DNA from: Aquipseudomonas alcaligenes NBRC 14159
GTDB taxonomy: Bacteria > Pseudomonadota > Gammaproteobacteria > Pseudomonadales > Pseudomonadaceae
DNA length: 64,000 nt
NCBI RefSeq assembly: GCF_000467105.1
Contig: NZ_BATI01000031.1
Coordinates: forward strand, 1 to 64,000
Direction: 5' to 3'
Position numbers and translations under genes: made by a program. Below the pieces are notes generated by a model. The model was not told where the DNA came from. It did not search any database and worked only from the letters and a program-made list of their open reading frames with translations. Positions 34,751 through 43,822 of this stretch are shown here, piece after piece. Position 1 is the first letter of the stretch, and each line of letters begins with the position of its first letter.

Positions 34751-35893
34751 ATGCGTTGGGGAACCTACTTCGCCGTTACCGCGGCGGTGGTCATCGTCGG
34801 GCTGGCGCTGGGGGTGACCCTGCCGCTGGTGTCGCTGCGCCTGGAGAGTTGGGGCTACGGGCCCTTCGCCATCGGCGTGATGGCGGCGATGCCGGCCGTC
34901 GGCGTGCTGCTCGGGGCGCGTCTGACCGGGCGCCTGGCAGGCGCGCTGGGCACGCCGCGCACCCTGCGCCTGTGTCTGCTGGCCAGCGCCTTCTCGGTCG
35001 GCCTGCTGGCGCTGCTGCCCTATTATCCGCTGTGGCTGCTGCTGCGCCTGCTGATCGGCATTTCCCTGACCGTGGTCTTCGTCCTCGGCGAAAGCTGGAT
35101 CAACCAGCTGGTCGAGGAGCGCCTGCGCGGCCGTCTGGTGGCGCTGTACGGCACCTGCTTCGCCCTCAGCCAGCTGGCCGGGCCGCTGGCGCTGACGGTC
35201 ATCGGCAGTGCCAGCGACTTGGGCTTCTGGCTGTCGGTGGCGCTGCTGGTCGGGGGCAGCGCCGTGCTGCTGGGCCATAGCGGCGCACCGCAGGTCGATG
35301 CGCACAGCGCTTCCGGGCGCGGTCTGGGGCTGTTCTGTCGGCGCCTGCCGGCAATTGCCTGGGCCGTGGTGCTATTCGCTGCCTTCGAGTCGATGGTGCT
35401 GACCCTGCTGCCGGTCTATTTGCTGCGCGAAGGCTTCGCTCAGGAGACGGCGCTGCTGATGGCCAGCGTGGTGGTGGTGGGTGACGCCCTGCTGCAGCTG
35501 CCCATCGGCCTGCTCGCCGACCGGGTGTCGCGCGCCACGCTGTTCCGCGTCTGCGGCGTGCTGCTGCTGTTGTCCAGCCTGGCGATTCCCTCGCTGCTGC
35601 ACACGCCGCTGATCTGGCCGCTGCTGGTGGTGTTCGGGGCCGCCGCCGGCGGGCTCTATACCCTGTCGCTGATCCTGGTCGGGCAGTTCTACCGGGACGA
35701 CGCGCTGGTGCGTGCCAACGCCCATATCGCCCTGCTGTGGGGCGCCGGCTGCCTGCTCGGGCCGCTGTCCACCGGCGCCGCCAGCCAGTGGCTGAGTGGC
35801 CATGCGCTGCCCCTGCTGATGGCGGCCGGTGCGGCACTGTTCGTCTGGCTGGCCTGGCGCCGTGGGGCGTTCCAGGCGCCGGCGGCTGACTAG
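34751..35893 (+). CDS. Major facilitator superfamily transporter
   Basis: 380 residues from MRWGTYFAVTAAVVIVGLAL; AAAGGA lies seven bases before. About 12 hydrophobic helices are visible. It resembles the small YcaD/DHA-type MFS group (GPFAIGVMAAMPAVGVLLGARLTGRL with basic loop). No substrate can be named; its place in the amine cluster suggests an amine or amino-acid compound, as inference. Its last four bases overlap the end of the converging MocR gene. Confidence 0.88.
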   Translation: MRWGTYFAVTAAVVIVGLALGVTLPLVSLRLESWGYGPFAIGVMAAMPAVGVLLGARLTGRLAGALGTPRTLRLCLLASAFSVGLLALLPYYPLWLLLRLLIGISLTVVFVLGESWINQLVEERLRGRLVALYGTCFALSQLAGPLALTVIGSASDLGFWLSVALLVGGSAVLLGHSGAPQVDAHSASGRGLGLFCRRLPAIAWAVVLFAAFESMVLTLLPVYLLREGFAQETALLMASVVVVGDALLQLPIGLLADRVSRATLFRVCGVLLLLSSLAIPSLLHTPLIWPLLVVFGAAAGGLYTLSLILVGQFYRDDALVRANAHIALLWGAGCLLGPLSTGAASQWLSGHALPLLMAAGAALFVWLAWRRGAFQAPAAD

Positions 35894-37323
35894 GGCGCCT
35901 CGCTGCTTGGCGTTGTGCTGAGCAGCTCACCCACCGTCTGGCCGACCTGCCGGACCGCCCACTCCAGGTCGGCGGTCATCGCGGTGGCGAAGTTCATGCG
36001 CAGGCAGTTGCGGTACTTGCCGGCGGCGGAAAAGATGCTGCCGGGCGCGATCTGCACCTTGTGCGGCGCCAGCAGGCGATTCAGGCGCTGGCTGTCGAAG
36101 CCCTGCGGCATCTCCACCCAGAGCATGAAGCCGCCCTGCGGCTGGCTGACCCGTGCGGTGGCGGGGAAGTGCTGGCTGACCCAGGCCGTCATCCGCTCGC
36201 GGCCGCGCGCGTACTGGCTGCGCATGCGCCGCAGGTGTGGCTGGTACTGGCCCTCGCCGATGAATTCGGCCAGCGCCAGCTGCGGTAACTGGGCGCTCAT
36301 GCCGGTGCTCATGTACTTCATGTGCAGCACCCGCTGCAGGTAACGCCCCGGCGCGATCCAGCCGATGCGCAGGCCCGGCACCAGGGTCTTGGAGAAGGAG
36401 CTGCAGAGCAGCACGCGGCCGTCCTCGTCGAACGACTTGATGGTGCGCGGGCGCGGGTAGCGGTAGGCCAGGTCGCCGTAGATGTCGTCCTCGATGATCG
36501 CCAAGTCGTAACGCTGCGCCAGCTCCAGCAGGGCGCGGCGATTGGTCTCGGGCATGACGTAGCCGAGCGGGTTGTTGCAGGTCGGGGTGAGCTGGATGGC
36601 CTTGATCGGCCACTGCTCCAGGGCCATCTCCAGCGCTTCCAGATTGATGCCGGTGAGCGGGTCGGTGGGCAGCTCCAGGGCCTTCAGGCCGAACCCCTTG
36701 AGCGCCTGCATCACCCCGTGGAAGCTCGGCGAGTCCACCGCGACGATATCGCCGGGCTGGCAGATGGCGCGCAACGCGGCGGACAGCGCTTCGTGGCAGC
36801 CGGTGGTGATGATCAGGTCGTCAGGGGCGATCTGGCAGCCGGAATCCAGCGCCAGGCGCGCTACCTGTTCGCGCAGCAGGACTTCGCCCGCCAGGCTGCC
36901 GTAGCTCAGCTCACGCAGGCCTTGGCGCCGGCTCAGGCGCGACAGGCTGCGCAGCAGCGGCTTGAGCGTGGGCGCATCGATGTCGGGGATGCCACGGCCC
37001 AGCTGCACCAGGTCGGCCTGGGCCGGCGTGTTGACCAGCTCCAGCACCTGGTCCCACTGCGACACGTCGACCGGGCGCTGGGCGGTGCGCCCGACCATGG
37101 GCAGCGCCGGGCGCTGGCGGCTGTGTGGCACGAAGTAGCCGGATTTGGGCCGGGGTTCCACCAGGCCTTCGTCCTCCAGCTCGCGGTAGGCCTGCTGCAC
37201 GGTACTCAGGCTGACGCCGTGCTCCTGGCTGAGCACGCGCACCGAGGGCAGGCGGTCGCCGGGGCGGTATAGGCCCTGTTCGATGCGTTCGCCGAGGATC
37301 TCGGCCAGGTTGCGGTAAAGCAT
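35890..37323 (-). CDS. MocR/GntR-type regulator with aminotransferase-like domain
   Basis: 477 residues from MLYRNLAEILGERIEQGLYR; an upstream in-frame start is rejected because this is the usual GntR N-terminus. A winged helix (1-70: GDRLPSVRVLSQEHGVSLST) is joined to a fold-type I PLP domain (about 105-470) with TCNNPLGYVMPETNRRALLE and the PLP Lys in SSFSKTLVPGLRIGW. MocR proteins use PLP or PLP-amino-acid adducts as signal. It is divergent from a DUF1127 gene, and four CATACAGAT-type motifs lie in the shared gap (37338-37465), very likely its operators. Confidence 0.93.
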   Translation of the reverse strand: MLYRNLAEILGERIEQGLYRPGDRLPSVRVLSQEHGVSLSTVQQAYRELEDEGLVEPRPKSGYFVPHSRQRPALPMVGRTAQRPVDVSQWDQVLELVNTPAQADLVQLGRGIPDIDAPTLKPLLRSLSRLSRRQGLRELSYGSLAGEVLLREQVARLALDSGCQIAPDDLIITTGCHEALSAALRAICQPGDIVAVDSPSFHGVMQALKGFGLKALELPTDPLTGINLEALEMALEQWPIKAIQLTPTCNNPLGYVMPETNRRALLELAQRYDLAIIEDDIYGDLAYRYPRPRTIKSFDEDGRVLLCSSFSKTLVPGLRIGWIAPGRYLQRVLHMKYMSTGMSAQLPQLALAEFIGEGQYQPHLRRMRSQYARGRERMTAWVSQHFPATARVSQPQGGFMLWVEMPQGFDSQRLNRLLAPHKVQIAPGSIFSAAGKYRNCLRMNFATAMTADLEWAVRQVGQTVGELLSTTPSSEAP

Positions 37324-37339
37324 GGCGGCCTCCGTCAGA

Positions 37340-37464
37340 CCATACAGATGACGGCGAAAAACAGCATTCAGTGGGGGCATACAGAATCTGTATGGATCAA
37401 AAGTCCATTCTTTGAATCTGTATCCTGTTTCGTGCGACCCGCATCATGGTCCTCCATACAGATC
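37340..37464. promoter_or_regulatory. Operator array for the MocR regulator
   Basis: Repeated ATACAGAT motifs lie between the two divergent starts: CCATACAGATG (37340-37350), the near-perfect palindrome CATACAGAATCTGTATG (37378-37394), AATCTGTATCC (37415-37425) and CCATACAGATC (37454-37464). MocR dimers are known to bind direct or inverted repeats of this length. Confidence 0.75.
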
Positions 37465-37481
37465 GGTGCAAGGAGGTCGAC

Positions 37482-37712
37482 ATGCCGCAGCCATGGGAAC
37501 GCCAGGAAACAGTCCGTCCGGAGAAAGGGCAGCCCGCGCGTGGAGGGCTCGGCGTCGCGCTGGTGCTGTTCGGGCGCTGGCGGGCCTGGCGCCTTCGCCT
37601 GCAGACGCGCCAGGCGTTGCGCCATCTCAGCGACGAGCAGTTGCGTGATATCGGCCTCAGCCGGGCGCAGGCCCGAACCGAGGTCGAGCGCCCGTTCTGG
37701 ACGCTGTGGTGA
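37482..37712 (+). CDS. DUF1127 small Arg-rich protein
   Basis: 76 residues from ATG 37482, with AAGGAGG just upstream. The C-terminal two thirds hold the DUF1127 (YjiS-like) motif: WRAWRLRLQTRQALRHLSDE then LRDIGLSRAQARTEVERPFW. Such small proteins act in nitrogen/phosphate balance and RNA-related regulation in some alphaproteobacteria. It is divergent from the MocR gene and probably its main target, through the four operator motifs. Confidence 0.88.
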   Translation: MPQPWERQETVRPEKGQPARGGLGVALVLFGRWRAWRLRLQTRQALRHLSDEQLRDIGLSRAQARTEVERPFWTLW

Positions 37713-37718
37713 GGGGGA

Positions 37719-39053
37719 TCAGGCCAGGCCGACCGCTTCCTTGAGGCGGTACCAGGCCATGCCCAGGGCCAGCAGCGGCGAGCGCAGGTGCTTGCCGCCG
37801 GGGAAGGTGATGTGCGGCACGCGGTTGAACAGCTCGAAGCCGCCGCCCTGTTCGCCGGCAATCGCCTCGGCCAGCAGCTTGCCGGCCAGGTGCGTGGCGT
37901 TGACCCCGTGCCCGGCGTAGGCCTGGGCGTGGTAGACGTTGGGCTGATCCTTGAGGCGGCCGATCTGCGGCAGGCGGTTGGCGCCGATGCCGATCATCCC
38001 GCCCCACTGGAAGTCGATCCGCACGTCTTTCAGGTCGGGGAAGACTTGCAGCATTTTCGGCCGCATATAGGCGGCGATGTCTACCGGATCGCGACCGGAG
38101 TAGTGGCAGGCGCCGCCGAACAGCAGGCGGTTGTCGGCCGACAGGCGATAGTAGTCCAGCGCTACGCGCTGGTCGCACAGCGCCATGTTCTGCGGGATCA
38201 GCGCGCGCGCGCGCGCTTCGCCCAGCGGCTCGGTGGCGATCACGTAGCTGCCGGCGGGCAGTACCTTGCCGCCCAGCTCCGGGTCCAGGCCGTTGAGGTA
38301 GGCGTTGCAGGCCAGCACCAGGGTCTTGGCGCGCACGCTGCCGCGGGCGGTGTGTACCTTCACCTCGGGGCCGTAGTCGATGCGGCTCACCGGCGAGTGT
38401 TCGAACAGGCGCACGCCCAGCGCGGCCGCCGCGGCTGCCTCGCCCAGGGCCAGGTTGAGCGGGTGCAGGTGGCCCGAGCCCATGTCGATCATGCCGCCGC
38501 AGTAGCGATCGGAGCCGACGACCTGGTGCATCTGCTGCGGTTGCAGCAGGCGCAGTTCGTGGCGGTAGCCGAGGCTTTCCAGCTCGGCCTTGTCCTCGGC
38601 AAAGCCATCCAGATGGGCCGGCTTGTTGGCCAGGTCGCAGTAGCCCCAGGTCAGGTCGCAGTCGATCTGGAACTCTTCCACGCGGCGACGCACCAGCTCC
38701 ACCGCCTCCAGGCCCATCAGCTTGAGCTGGCGCACGCCGTCGGCGCCGATCACCGGCTCGAACTGTTCGACGCCATGGCCGACCCCGCGGATCAGCTGGC
38801 CGCCGTTGCGCCCGCTGGCACCCCAGCCGACCAGATGGGCTTCCAGCAGCACCACCGAGAAGCCTTTGCGGGCCAGTTCGATGGCGGTGTTGAGGCCGGA
38901 GAAGCCACCGCCGACGATGCACACGTCGGCCAGTTCCTCGCCTGCCAGTGTCGGGTAGCTCAGCTGGCGGTTGGCCGTGGCGGCGTAGTAGGAGGCGGCG
39001 TGCTGGTCGCTGTGCACGGCGGGGCGTTGCGGCTGGTGAACGCGGGCGTTCAT
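37719..39053 (-). CDS. pauB: FAD-dependent gamma-glutamyl-polyamine oxidase, PauB/PuuB family
   Basis: 444 residues. The FAD Rossmann motif is VCIVGGGFSGLNTAIELARKG (split: GGGFSG at about 48-53); LVGWGASGRNGGQLIRGVGH and the C-terminal HAQAYAGHGVNATHLAGKL are typical of PuuB/PauB oxidases. These oxidise gamma-glutamylated putrescine, cadaverine or similar amines to aldehydes that KauB-type dehydrogenases then oxidise. Which amine is used cannot be told from sequence. Its 3' end faces the DUF1127 gene six bases away. Confidence 0.88.
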   Translation of the reverse strand: MNARVHQPQRPAVHSDQHAASYYAATANRQLSYPTLAGEELADVCIVGGGFSGLNTAIELARKGFSVVLLEAHLVGWGASGRNGGQLIRGVGHGVEQFEPVIGADGVRQLKLMGLEAVELVRRRVEEFQIDCDLTWGYCDLANKPAHLDGFAEDKAELESLGYRHELRLLQPQQMHQVVGSDRYCGGMIDMGSGHLHPLNLALGEAAAAAALGVRLFEHSPVSRIDYGPEVKVHTARGSVRAKTLVLACNAYLNGLDPELGGKVLPAGSYVIATEPLGEARARALIPQNMALCDQRVALDYYRLSADNRLLFGGACHYSGRDPVDIAAYMRPKMLQVFPDLKDVRIDFQWGGMIGIGANRLPQIGRLKDQPNVYHAQAYAGHGVNATHLAGKLLAEAIAGEQGGGFELFNRVPHITFPGGKHLRSPLLALGMAWYRLKEAVGLA

Positions 39054-39201
39054 GTGCGAAATCCTGAGTTGTGTGTTGTTAAAATTTTACGCAGCTTAAG
39101 CATGGCCCATGCCAGGCGCCAAGAGCGCCCCAGGAAAAAGTCTTTTCACTCGCAGTCATCGACGCTGGATACACTAGCGGGATTCAGCACAAGGCCCGTC
39201 A

Positions 39202-39555
39202 ATGAGTTGCACCGACCGCAAGATCGACCAGCTGCGCCGGCAGATTCCGCGCTTCGCCTGCGTGCCCGGCTGCCATGACTGCTGCGGCCCGGTCACCGCC
39301 TCGTCCGAGGAGCTGGCACGGCTGCCGGTCAAGAGCGAGGCCGAGCACGAGGCGGCGTTGGCCGAGTACAACTGCGTGCACCTCGGCCCTCAGGGTTGCA
39401 CGGTGTATGACCAGCGCCCGCTGATCTGCCGCCTGTTCGGCACCACGCCGAACCTGCCCTGCCCGCGCGGCCAGGGGCCGGAAACGCCGATCGAGCCCGC
39501 GGTCGAGCGCCAGGTACACCGGCTGATCGCCAGCACCCGCCAACGCTTGGTCTAG
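39202..39555 (+). CDS. YkgJ-type cysteine-cluster protein
   Basis: 117 residues. MSCTDRKIDQLRRQIPRFAC leads into CVPGCHDCCGPVTAS, and further Cys are in YNCVHLGPQGCTVYDQRPLICRLFG: the eight-Cys pattern of the YkgJ/CxxCxxCC zinc- or Fe-S-binding family. Members may serve in protein modification or metal binding; the role is not established. It stands alone between pauB and lrp. Confidence 0.9.
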   Translation: MSCTDRKIDQLRRQIPRFACVPGCHDCCGPVTASSEELARLPVKSEAEHEAALAEYNCVHLGPQGCTVYDQRPLICRLFGTTPNLPCPRGQGPETPIEPAVERQVHRLIASTRQRLV

Positions 39556-39565
39556 CCCGCTGCCT

Positions 39566-40054
39566 TTACTCCGGCACCGGCAGGGTCAGTGACTCCTTGA
39601 CCTCTTCCATGACGATGTAGGACTTCGACTCGCGCACATGCGGCAGCTTGAGCAGGATGTCGCCGAGCAGCTTGCGGTAGCTGGCCATCTCGTTGATCCG
39701 CGCCTTCACCAGGTAGTCGAAGTCGCCACTGACCAGGTGGCACTCCAGCACATGCGGCAGTTTGAGCACGGCGCGGCGGAAGTCCTCGAAGGTGTCGCCG
39801 GATTTGTAGTCCAGGCTGATCTCGACGAACACCAGCAGGCTGGCCTTGAGCTGCTGCGGATTGAGCCGGGCGTGGTAGCCCATGATGATGCCCTCGCGCT
39901 CCAGGCGGCGGACGCGCTCGGTGCAGGGCGTGGTGGACAGGCCGACCCGCTCGCCCAGTTCGGTGAAGCTGATGCGCCCGTCCTCCTGAAGGATGCGCAG
40001 GATGTTGCGGTCGATCTTGTCCAGCTCGCGGCGGCTCTGGTGCTGGGTGCGCAT
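39566..40054 (-). CDS. lrp: Lrp/AsnC-family regulator of the alanine operon
   Basis: 162 residues from MRTQHQSRRELDKIDRNILR. The helix-turn-helix is at about 10-65 (LGERVGLSTTPCTERVRRLE), followed by the RAM ligand domain. It matches the Lrp/DadR regulators that activate dadAX in response to alanine. It is divergent from dadA; matching inverted CGATAATTCACTG/CAGTGAATATCG motifs lie in the shared gap. Confidence 0.93.
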   Translation of the reverse strand: MRTQHQSRRELDKIDRNILRILQEDGRISFTELGERVGLSTTPCTERVRRLEREGIIMGYHARLNPQQLKASLLVFVEISLDYKSGDTFEDFRRAVLKLPHVLECHLVSGDFDYLVKARINEMASYRKLLGDILLKLPHVRESKSYIVMEEVKESLTLPVPE

Positions 40055-40082
40055 GATGCTCTCCGTAGGGAATAACTGAACG

Positions 40083-40198
40083 CGATAATTCACTGGCGTT
40101 GAGGCGAATATATAGCCATATCGCCTGGATGCAATCCTGCGAAAACCCTCTGCGTCGAGAACTAACGCCAAATGCTCAGCGATAAACAGTGAATATCG
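40083..40198. promoter_or_regulatory. Candidate Lrp-binding region between lrp and dadA
   Basis: CGATAATTCACTG (40083-40095) and CAGTGAATATCG (40187-40198) are inverted copies about 90 bases apart, and GGCGAATATATAGCCATATC (40103-40122) is a further AT-rich dyad between them. Such spaced dyads suit Lrp octamers that wrap DNA. A TATACT -10 candidate for dadA follows at 40214-40219. Confidence 0.5.
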
Positions 40199-40281
40199 CT
40201 ACTTGCGCCTTCCTATACTGCGCCCATCTACGGTCAAAATAACAAACGCTCGCGGGCCCGCCCCGCAGCGAGGAGGCGAAG

Positions 40282-41580
40282 ATGCGTGTTCTGGTGCTCG
40301 GCAGCGGTGTGATCGGTACCGCCAGTGCCTACTATCTGGCCCGTGCCGGCTTCGAGGTGGTGGTGGTCGACCGCCAGAATGGCCCGGCCCTGGAAACCAG
40401 CTTCGCCAACGCCGGCCAGGTTTCGCCCGGCTACGCCTCGCCCTGGGCCGCCCCGGGCGTGCCGCTGAAGGCCATCAAGTGGCTGCTGCAGAAGCACGCG
40501 CCGCTGGCGATCAAGGCCACCGCCGATATCGATCAGTACCTGTGGATGGCGCAGATGCTGCGCAACTGCACTGCCGCCCGCTACGCGGTGAACAAGGAGC
40601 GCATGGTGCGCCTGTCCGAGTACAGCCGTGACTGCCTCGACGAGCTGCGCGCCGAAACCGGCATCGCCTACGAAGGCCGCCAGCTGGGCACTACCCAGCT
40701 GTTCCGCACCCAGGCCCAGGTCGACAACGCGGCCAAGGACATCGCCGTGCTGGAAGCCTCCGGCGTCCCCTACGAGCTGCTCGACCGCGACGCCATCGCC
40801 CGCGTCGAACCGGCCCTGGCTGGGGTCAAGGACAAGCTGGCCGGCGCCCTGCGTCTGCCCAACGACCAGACCGGCGACTGCCAGATGTTCACCAGCAAGC
40901 TGGCGCAGATGGCCAAGGACCTTGGCGTCGAATTCCGCTTCGGCTGCAACATCGAGCGCCTGGATCACGCTGGCGACCGCATCAATGGCGTGTGGATCGA
41001 CGGCAAGCTGGAAACCGCCGACCGCTACGTGCTCGCCCTCGGCAGCTACAGCCCGCAGCTGCTCAAGCCGCTGGGCATCAAGGCGCCGGTCTATCCGCTC
41101 AAGGGTTACTCGCTGACCGTGCCGATCACTAATGCGGCGATGGCGCCGACTTCGACCATCCTCGATGAGACCTACAAGGTCGCCATCACCCGCTTCGACA
41201 ACCGCATCCGCGTCGGCGGCATGGCCGAGATCGCCGGTTTCGACCTGTCGCTCAACCCGGCTCGCCGTGCCACCCTGGAGATGATCACCAACGATCTCTA
41301 CCCGCAGGGCGGCGATGTCAGCCGTGCCGAATTCTGGACCGGCCTGCGCCCGGCCACCCCGGATGGCACGCCCATCGTCGGCGCCACCGCCTATCGCAAC
41401 CTGTTCCTCAACACCGGACACGGTACCCTTGGCTGGACCATGGCCTGCGGCTCCGGTCGCTTCCTCGCCGACCTGATGGCGAACAAGCGTCCGCAGATCA
41501 GCGCCGAAGGCCTGGATATTTCCCGTTACGGCCGCACCAAGGAGAGCCACAAGCATGTCCATCCAGCGCCTGCGCATTGA
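40282..41580 (+). CDS. dadA: D-amino-acid dehydrogenase (D-alanine catabolism)
   Basis: 432 residues, normal length. [20 protein letters not shown] is the FAD-binding start; the [14 protein letters not shown] segment near the C-terminus completes the FAD site. It oxidises D-alanine to pyruvate and ammonia via an imine, passing electrons to the respiratory chain at the inner membrane. The next gene, a RidA-family imine hydrolase, overlaps its end by 26 bases. Confidence 0.96.
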   Translation: MRVLVLGSGVIGTASAYYLARAGFEVVVVDRQNGPALETSFANAGQVSPGYASPWAAPGVPLKAIKWLLQKHAPLAIKATADIDQYLWMAQMLRNCTAARYAVNKERMVRLSEYSRDCLDELRAETGIAYEGRQLGTTQLFRTQAQVDNAAKDIAVLEASGVPYELLDRDAIARVEPALAGVKDKLAGALRLPNDQTGDCQMFTSKLAQMAKDLGVEFRFGCNIERLDHAGDRINGVWIDGKLETADRYVLALGSYSPQLLKPLGIKAPVYPLKGYSLTVPITNAAMAPTSTILDETYKVAITRFDNRIRVGGMAEIAGFDLSLNPARRATLEMITNDLYPQGGDVSRAEFWTGLRPATPDGTPIVGATAYRNLFLNTGHGTLGWTMACGSGRFLADLMANKRPQISAEGLDISRYGRTKESHKHVHPAPAH

Positions 41581-41905
41581 AAAACGCTACAGCGAAATCG
41601 TCATCCACAACGGCACCGTCCACCTGGCGGGGCAGTTGGCCGATGACTACGACGGCGATATCCGTGAGCAGACCCGCCAGACCCTGGCCAACATCGACCG
41701 CTACCTGGCCGAGGCCGGCAGCGACAAGACCAAGATCCTCTCGGTGACCATCTACCTCAAGGACATGGCCGACTATGCCGGCCTCAACGAGGTGTACGAC
41801 GCCTGGGTGGCCGAGGGCGCTGCACCGGCCCGTGCCTGCGTCGAGGCCAAGCTGTACGACCCGCGCGTGCTGGTGGAGATGATGGTCGTCGCCGCGCAAG
41901 CCTGA
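41555..41905 (+). CDS. RidA-family protein coupled to dadA
   Basis: 116 residues: [20 protein letters not shown], then [20 protein letters not shown] and [19 protein letters not shown] with the family Arg. This RidA subgroup differs from the ridA at 14645 in lacking its GTYSQA start. It begins inside dadA, so it is translationally coupled; the likely role is hydrolysis of the 2-iminopropanoate released by DadA (inference from operon). Confidence 0.92.
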   Translation: MSIQRLRIEKRYSEIVIHNGTVHLAGQLADDYDGDIREQTRQTLANIDRYLAEAGSDKTKILSVTIYLKDMADYAGLNEVYDAWVAEGAAPARACVEAKLYDPRVLVEMMVVAAQA

Positions 41906-41916
41906 ACATCCCTTTG

Positions 41917-41943
41917 GCCCGGCACCCCCGCCGGGCTTTTTTT
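41917..41943 (+). terminator. Rho-independent terminator between the RidA-family gene and dadX
   Basis: GCCCGGC, loop ACCCCC, GCCGGGC followed by seven T. It may reduce dadX transcription from the dadA promoter. Confidence 0.85.
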
Positions 41944-41963
41944 AACCGAATGAAGTAGCCGCC

Positions 41964-43037
41964 ATGCGTCCCGCCCGTGCCCTGATCGACCTCGAAGCCC
42001 TGCGCCACAACTACCGCCTCGCCCGCGAGATCAGCGGTGCCAGGGCGCTTGCGGTGGTCAAGGCCGACGCCTACGGGCATGGTGCCACGCGCTGCGCCGC
42101 CGCCCTGGAAGACGAGGCCGACGGGTTCGCCGTTGCCTGCATCGAGGAGGCGCTGGAGCTGCGCTATGCCGGCATCCGCAAGCCGATTCTGCTGCTCGAG
42201 GGCTTCTTCGAGGAGAGCGAGCTGAGCCTGATCGACCAGCACCAGCTGTGGTGCGTGGTGCATGCCGCTTGGCAGGTCGAGGCGATCGAGCGCGCGCGCC
42301 TGGCGCGACCGCTGCAGGTGTGGCTGAAGCTCGACTCCGGCATGCACCGGGTCGGTCTGCACCCGGCCGAGTACCGTGATGCCCATGCCCGCCTGCTGGC
42401 CAGCGGCAAGGTCGACAAGATCGTGCTGATGAGCCACTTCGCCCGTGCCGACGAGCTGGACTGCCCGCGCAGCGAGGAGCAGGTCGCGCTGTTCGAACAG
42501 GCGCGGGCCGGCCTGCAGGCCGAGGTCAGCCTGCGCAATTCGCCGGCCATCCTCGGTTGGCCGGGCATCGCCAGCGACTGGGTACGCCCCGGCATCATGC
42601 TCTACGGCGCCACGCCCTTCGAGCAGGACCAGGCCCAGGCCGCGCGCCTGCGCCCGGTGATGACCCTGGAGTCGAAAATCATCAGCGTGCGCGAGCTGCC
42701 GGCCGGCGAGCCGGTCGGTTATGGTGCACGCTTCGTCGCCGAGCGGCCGACCCGCGTCGGCGTTGTCGCCATGGGCTATGCCGATGGCTATCCGCGGCAT
42801 GCCGCCACCGGCACACCGATCATGGTCGATGGGCAGATGACCCGCCTGATCGGCCGGGTGTCGATGGACATGCTCACCGTCGACCTCACCGACCTGCCCG
42901 GCGCAGGCCTCGGTAGCCGGGTCGAGCTGTGGGGACGCAATGTCTCCGCCAGCGCCGTGGCCTATGGCTGCGGCAGCATTCCGTACCAGCTGTTCTGCAA
43001 CCTCAAGCGGGTGCCGAGGCTCTATTCCGGGGGCTAG
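41964..43037 (+). CDS. dadX: Catabolic alanine racemase
   Basis: 357 residues. The PLP Lys is in [12 protein letters not shown] (about residue 33) and the catalytic Tyr region is [20 protein letters not shown] (about 250-270). It converts L- to D-alanine for DadA. Third gene of the dadA cluster; a terminator lies just before it. Confidence 0.95.
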   Translation: MRPARALIDLEALRHNYRLAREISGARALAVVKADAYGHGATRCAAALEDEADGFAVACIEEALELRYAGIRKPILLLEGFFEESELSLIDQHQLWCVVHAAWQVEAIERARLARPLQVWLKLDSGMHRVGLHPAEYRDAHARLLASGKVDKIVLMSHFARADELDCPRSEEQVALFEQARAGLQAEVSLRNSPAILGWPGIASDWVRPGIMLYGATPFEQDQAQAARLRPVMTLESKIISVRELPAGEPVGYGARFVAERPTRVGVVAMGYADGYPRHAATGTPIMVDGQMTRLIGRVSMDMLTVDLTDLPGAGLGSRVELWGRNVSASAVAYGCGSIPYQLFCNLKRVPRLYSGG

Positions 43038-43064
43038 CCGTCAGGGTGCGGAGCAATTGCATTT

Positions 43065-43089
43065 GCAGTGTTGTAAATACTGAACACTG
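43065..43089. promoter_or_regulatory. Inverted repeat upstream of pauR, candidate operator
   Basis: CAGTGTT and AACACTG are exact inverted 7-mers spaced by 11 bases, with TAAATACT, a possible -10, between them. It lies about 50 bases before pauR and could be an autoregulation site. Confidence 0.45.
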
Positions 43090-43140
43090 GCCGCATCATA
43101 CGGCCACCCAGATGCCTTGCTCCCAAGGAGGACCCCCGCA

Positions 43141-43689
43141 TTGGACGTCGGTGTTCGACTGCAATCTATTCGCAAACTCAAAGGCCTTTCCCAGCGTGAA
43201 CTCGCCAAGCGGGCGGGCGTCACCAACAGCACCATCTCGATGATCGAGAAGAACAGCGTGAGCCCCTCGATCAGCTCGCTGAAGAAGGTGCTCGGCGGCA
43301 TTCCCATGTCGCTGGTGGAGTTCTTCTCCCTCGATCTGGAGCAGGACAACCACACTCAGGTGGTGTACCGGGCCGACGAACTGACCGACCTTTCCAGCGG
43401 TGCCGTGACGATGAAGCTGATCGGCAAGGCGCACCCCAATCGGACCATTACTTTCCTCGACGAGACCTACCCGCCGGGTACCGACACCGGTGAGGAAATG
43501 CTCAACCATGACGGCGAGGAAGCCGGCATGCTGGTCGACGGACGCCTGGAGCTGACCGTGGGCGCCGAGGTGTTTGTCCTCGAGCCGGGCGACAGCTATT
43601 ACTTCGACAGCACCAAGCCGCACCGCTTCCGTAACCCCTACGACAAGCCGGCGCGACTGATCAGCGCCACCACGCCGGCGAACTTCTGA
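43141..43689 (+). CDS. pauR: XRE-cupin regulator of polyamine utilisation, PauR/PuuR type
   Basis: 182 residues from a TTG at 43141, placed nine bases after AAGGAGG; this gives the conserved N-terminus (M)DVGVRLQSIRKLKGLSQREL. The helix-turn-helix is at about 6-60 (TNSTISMIEKNSVSPSIS), and a cupin domain fills about 105-180 (FVLEPGDSYYFDSTKPHRFR). PauR represses polyamine catabolism genes until a polyamine metabolite binds. It sits next to dadA-dadX, as I recall for PAO1, near kauB and pauB. Confidence 0.92.
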   Translation: MDVGVRLQSIRKLKGLSQRELAKRAGVTNSTISMIEKNSVSPSISSLKKVLGGIPMSLVEFFSLDLEQDNHTQVVYRADELTDLSSGAVTMKLIGKAHPNRTITFLDETYPPGTDTGEEMLNHDGEEAGMLVDGRLELTVGAEVFVLEPGDSYYFDSTKPHRFRNPYDKPARLISATTPANF

Positions 43690-43822
43690 GTCGGCTACGG
43701 GCGTTGCCTGGCGCAATGCCCCTGCGACAAGTTGGGTTGTTCCGGCCGGCCGGCCTAACCGTTATACTGCGCCCGCTCGCGAAACCGTGGCCGCGGGCGT
43801 TTCTAGCCAATGAGGGTGTACC

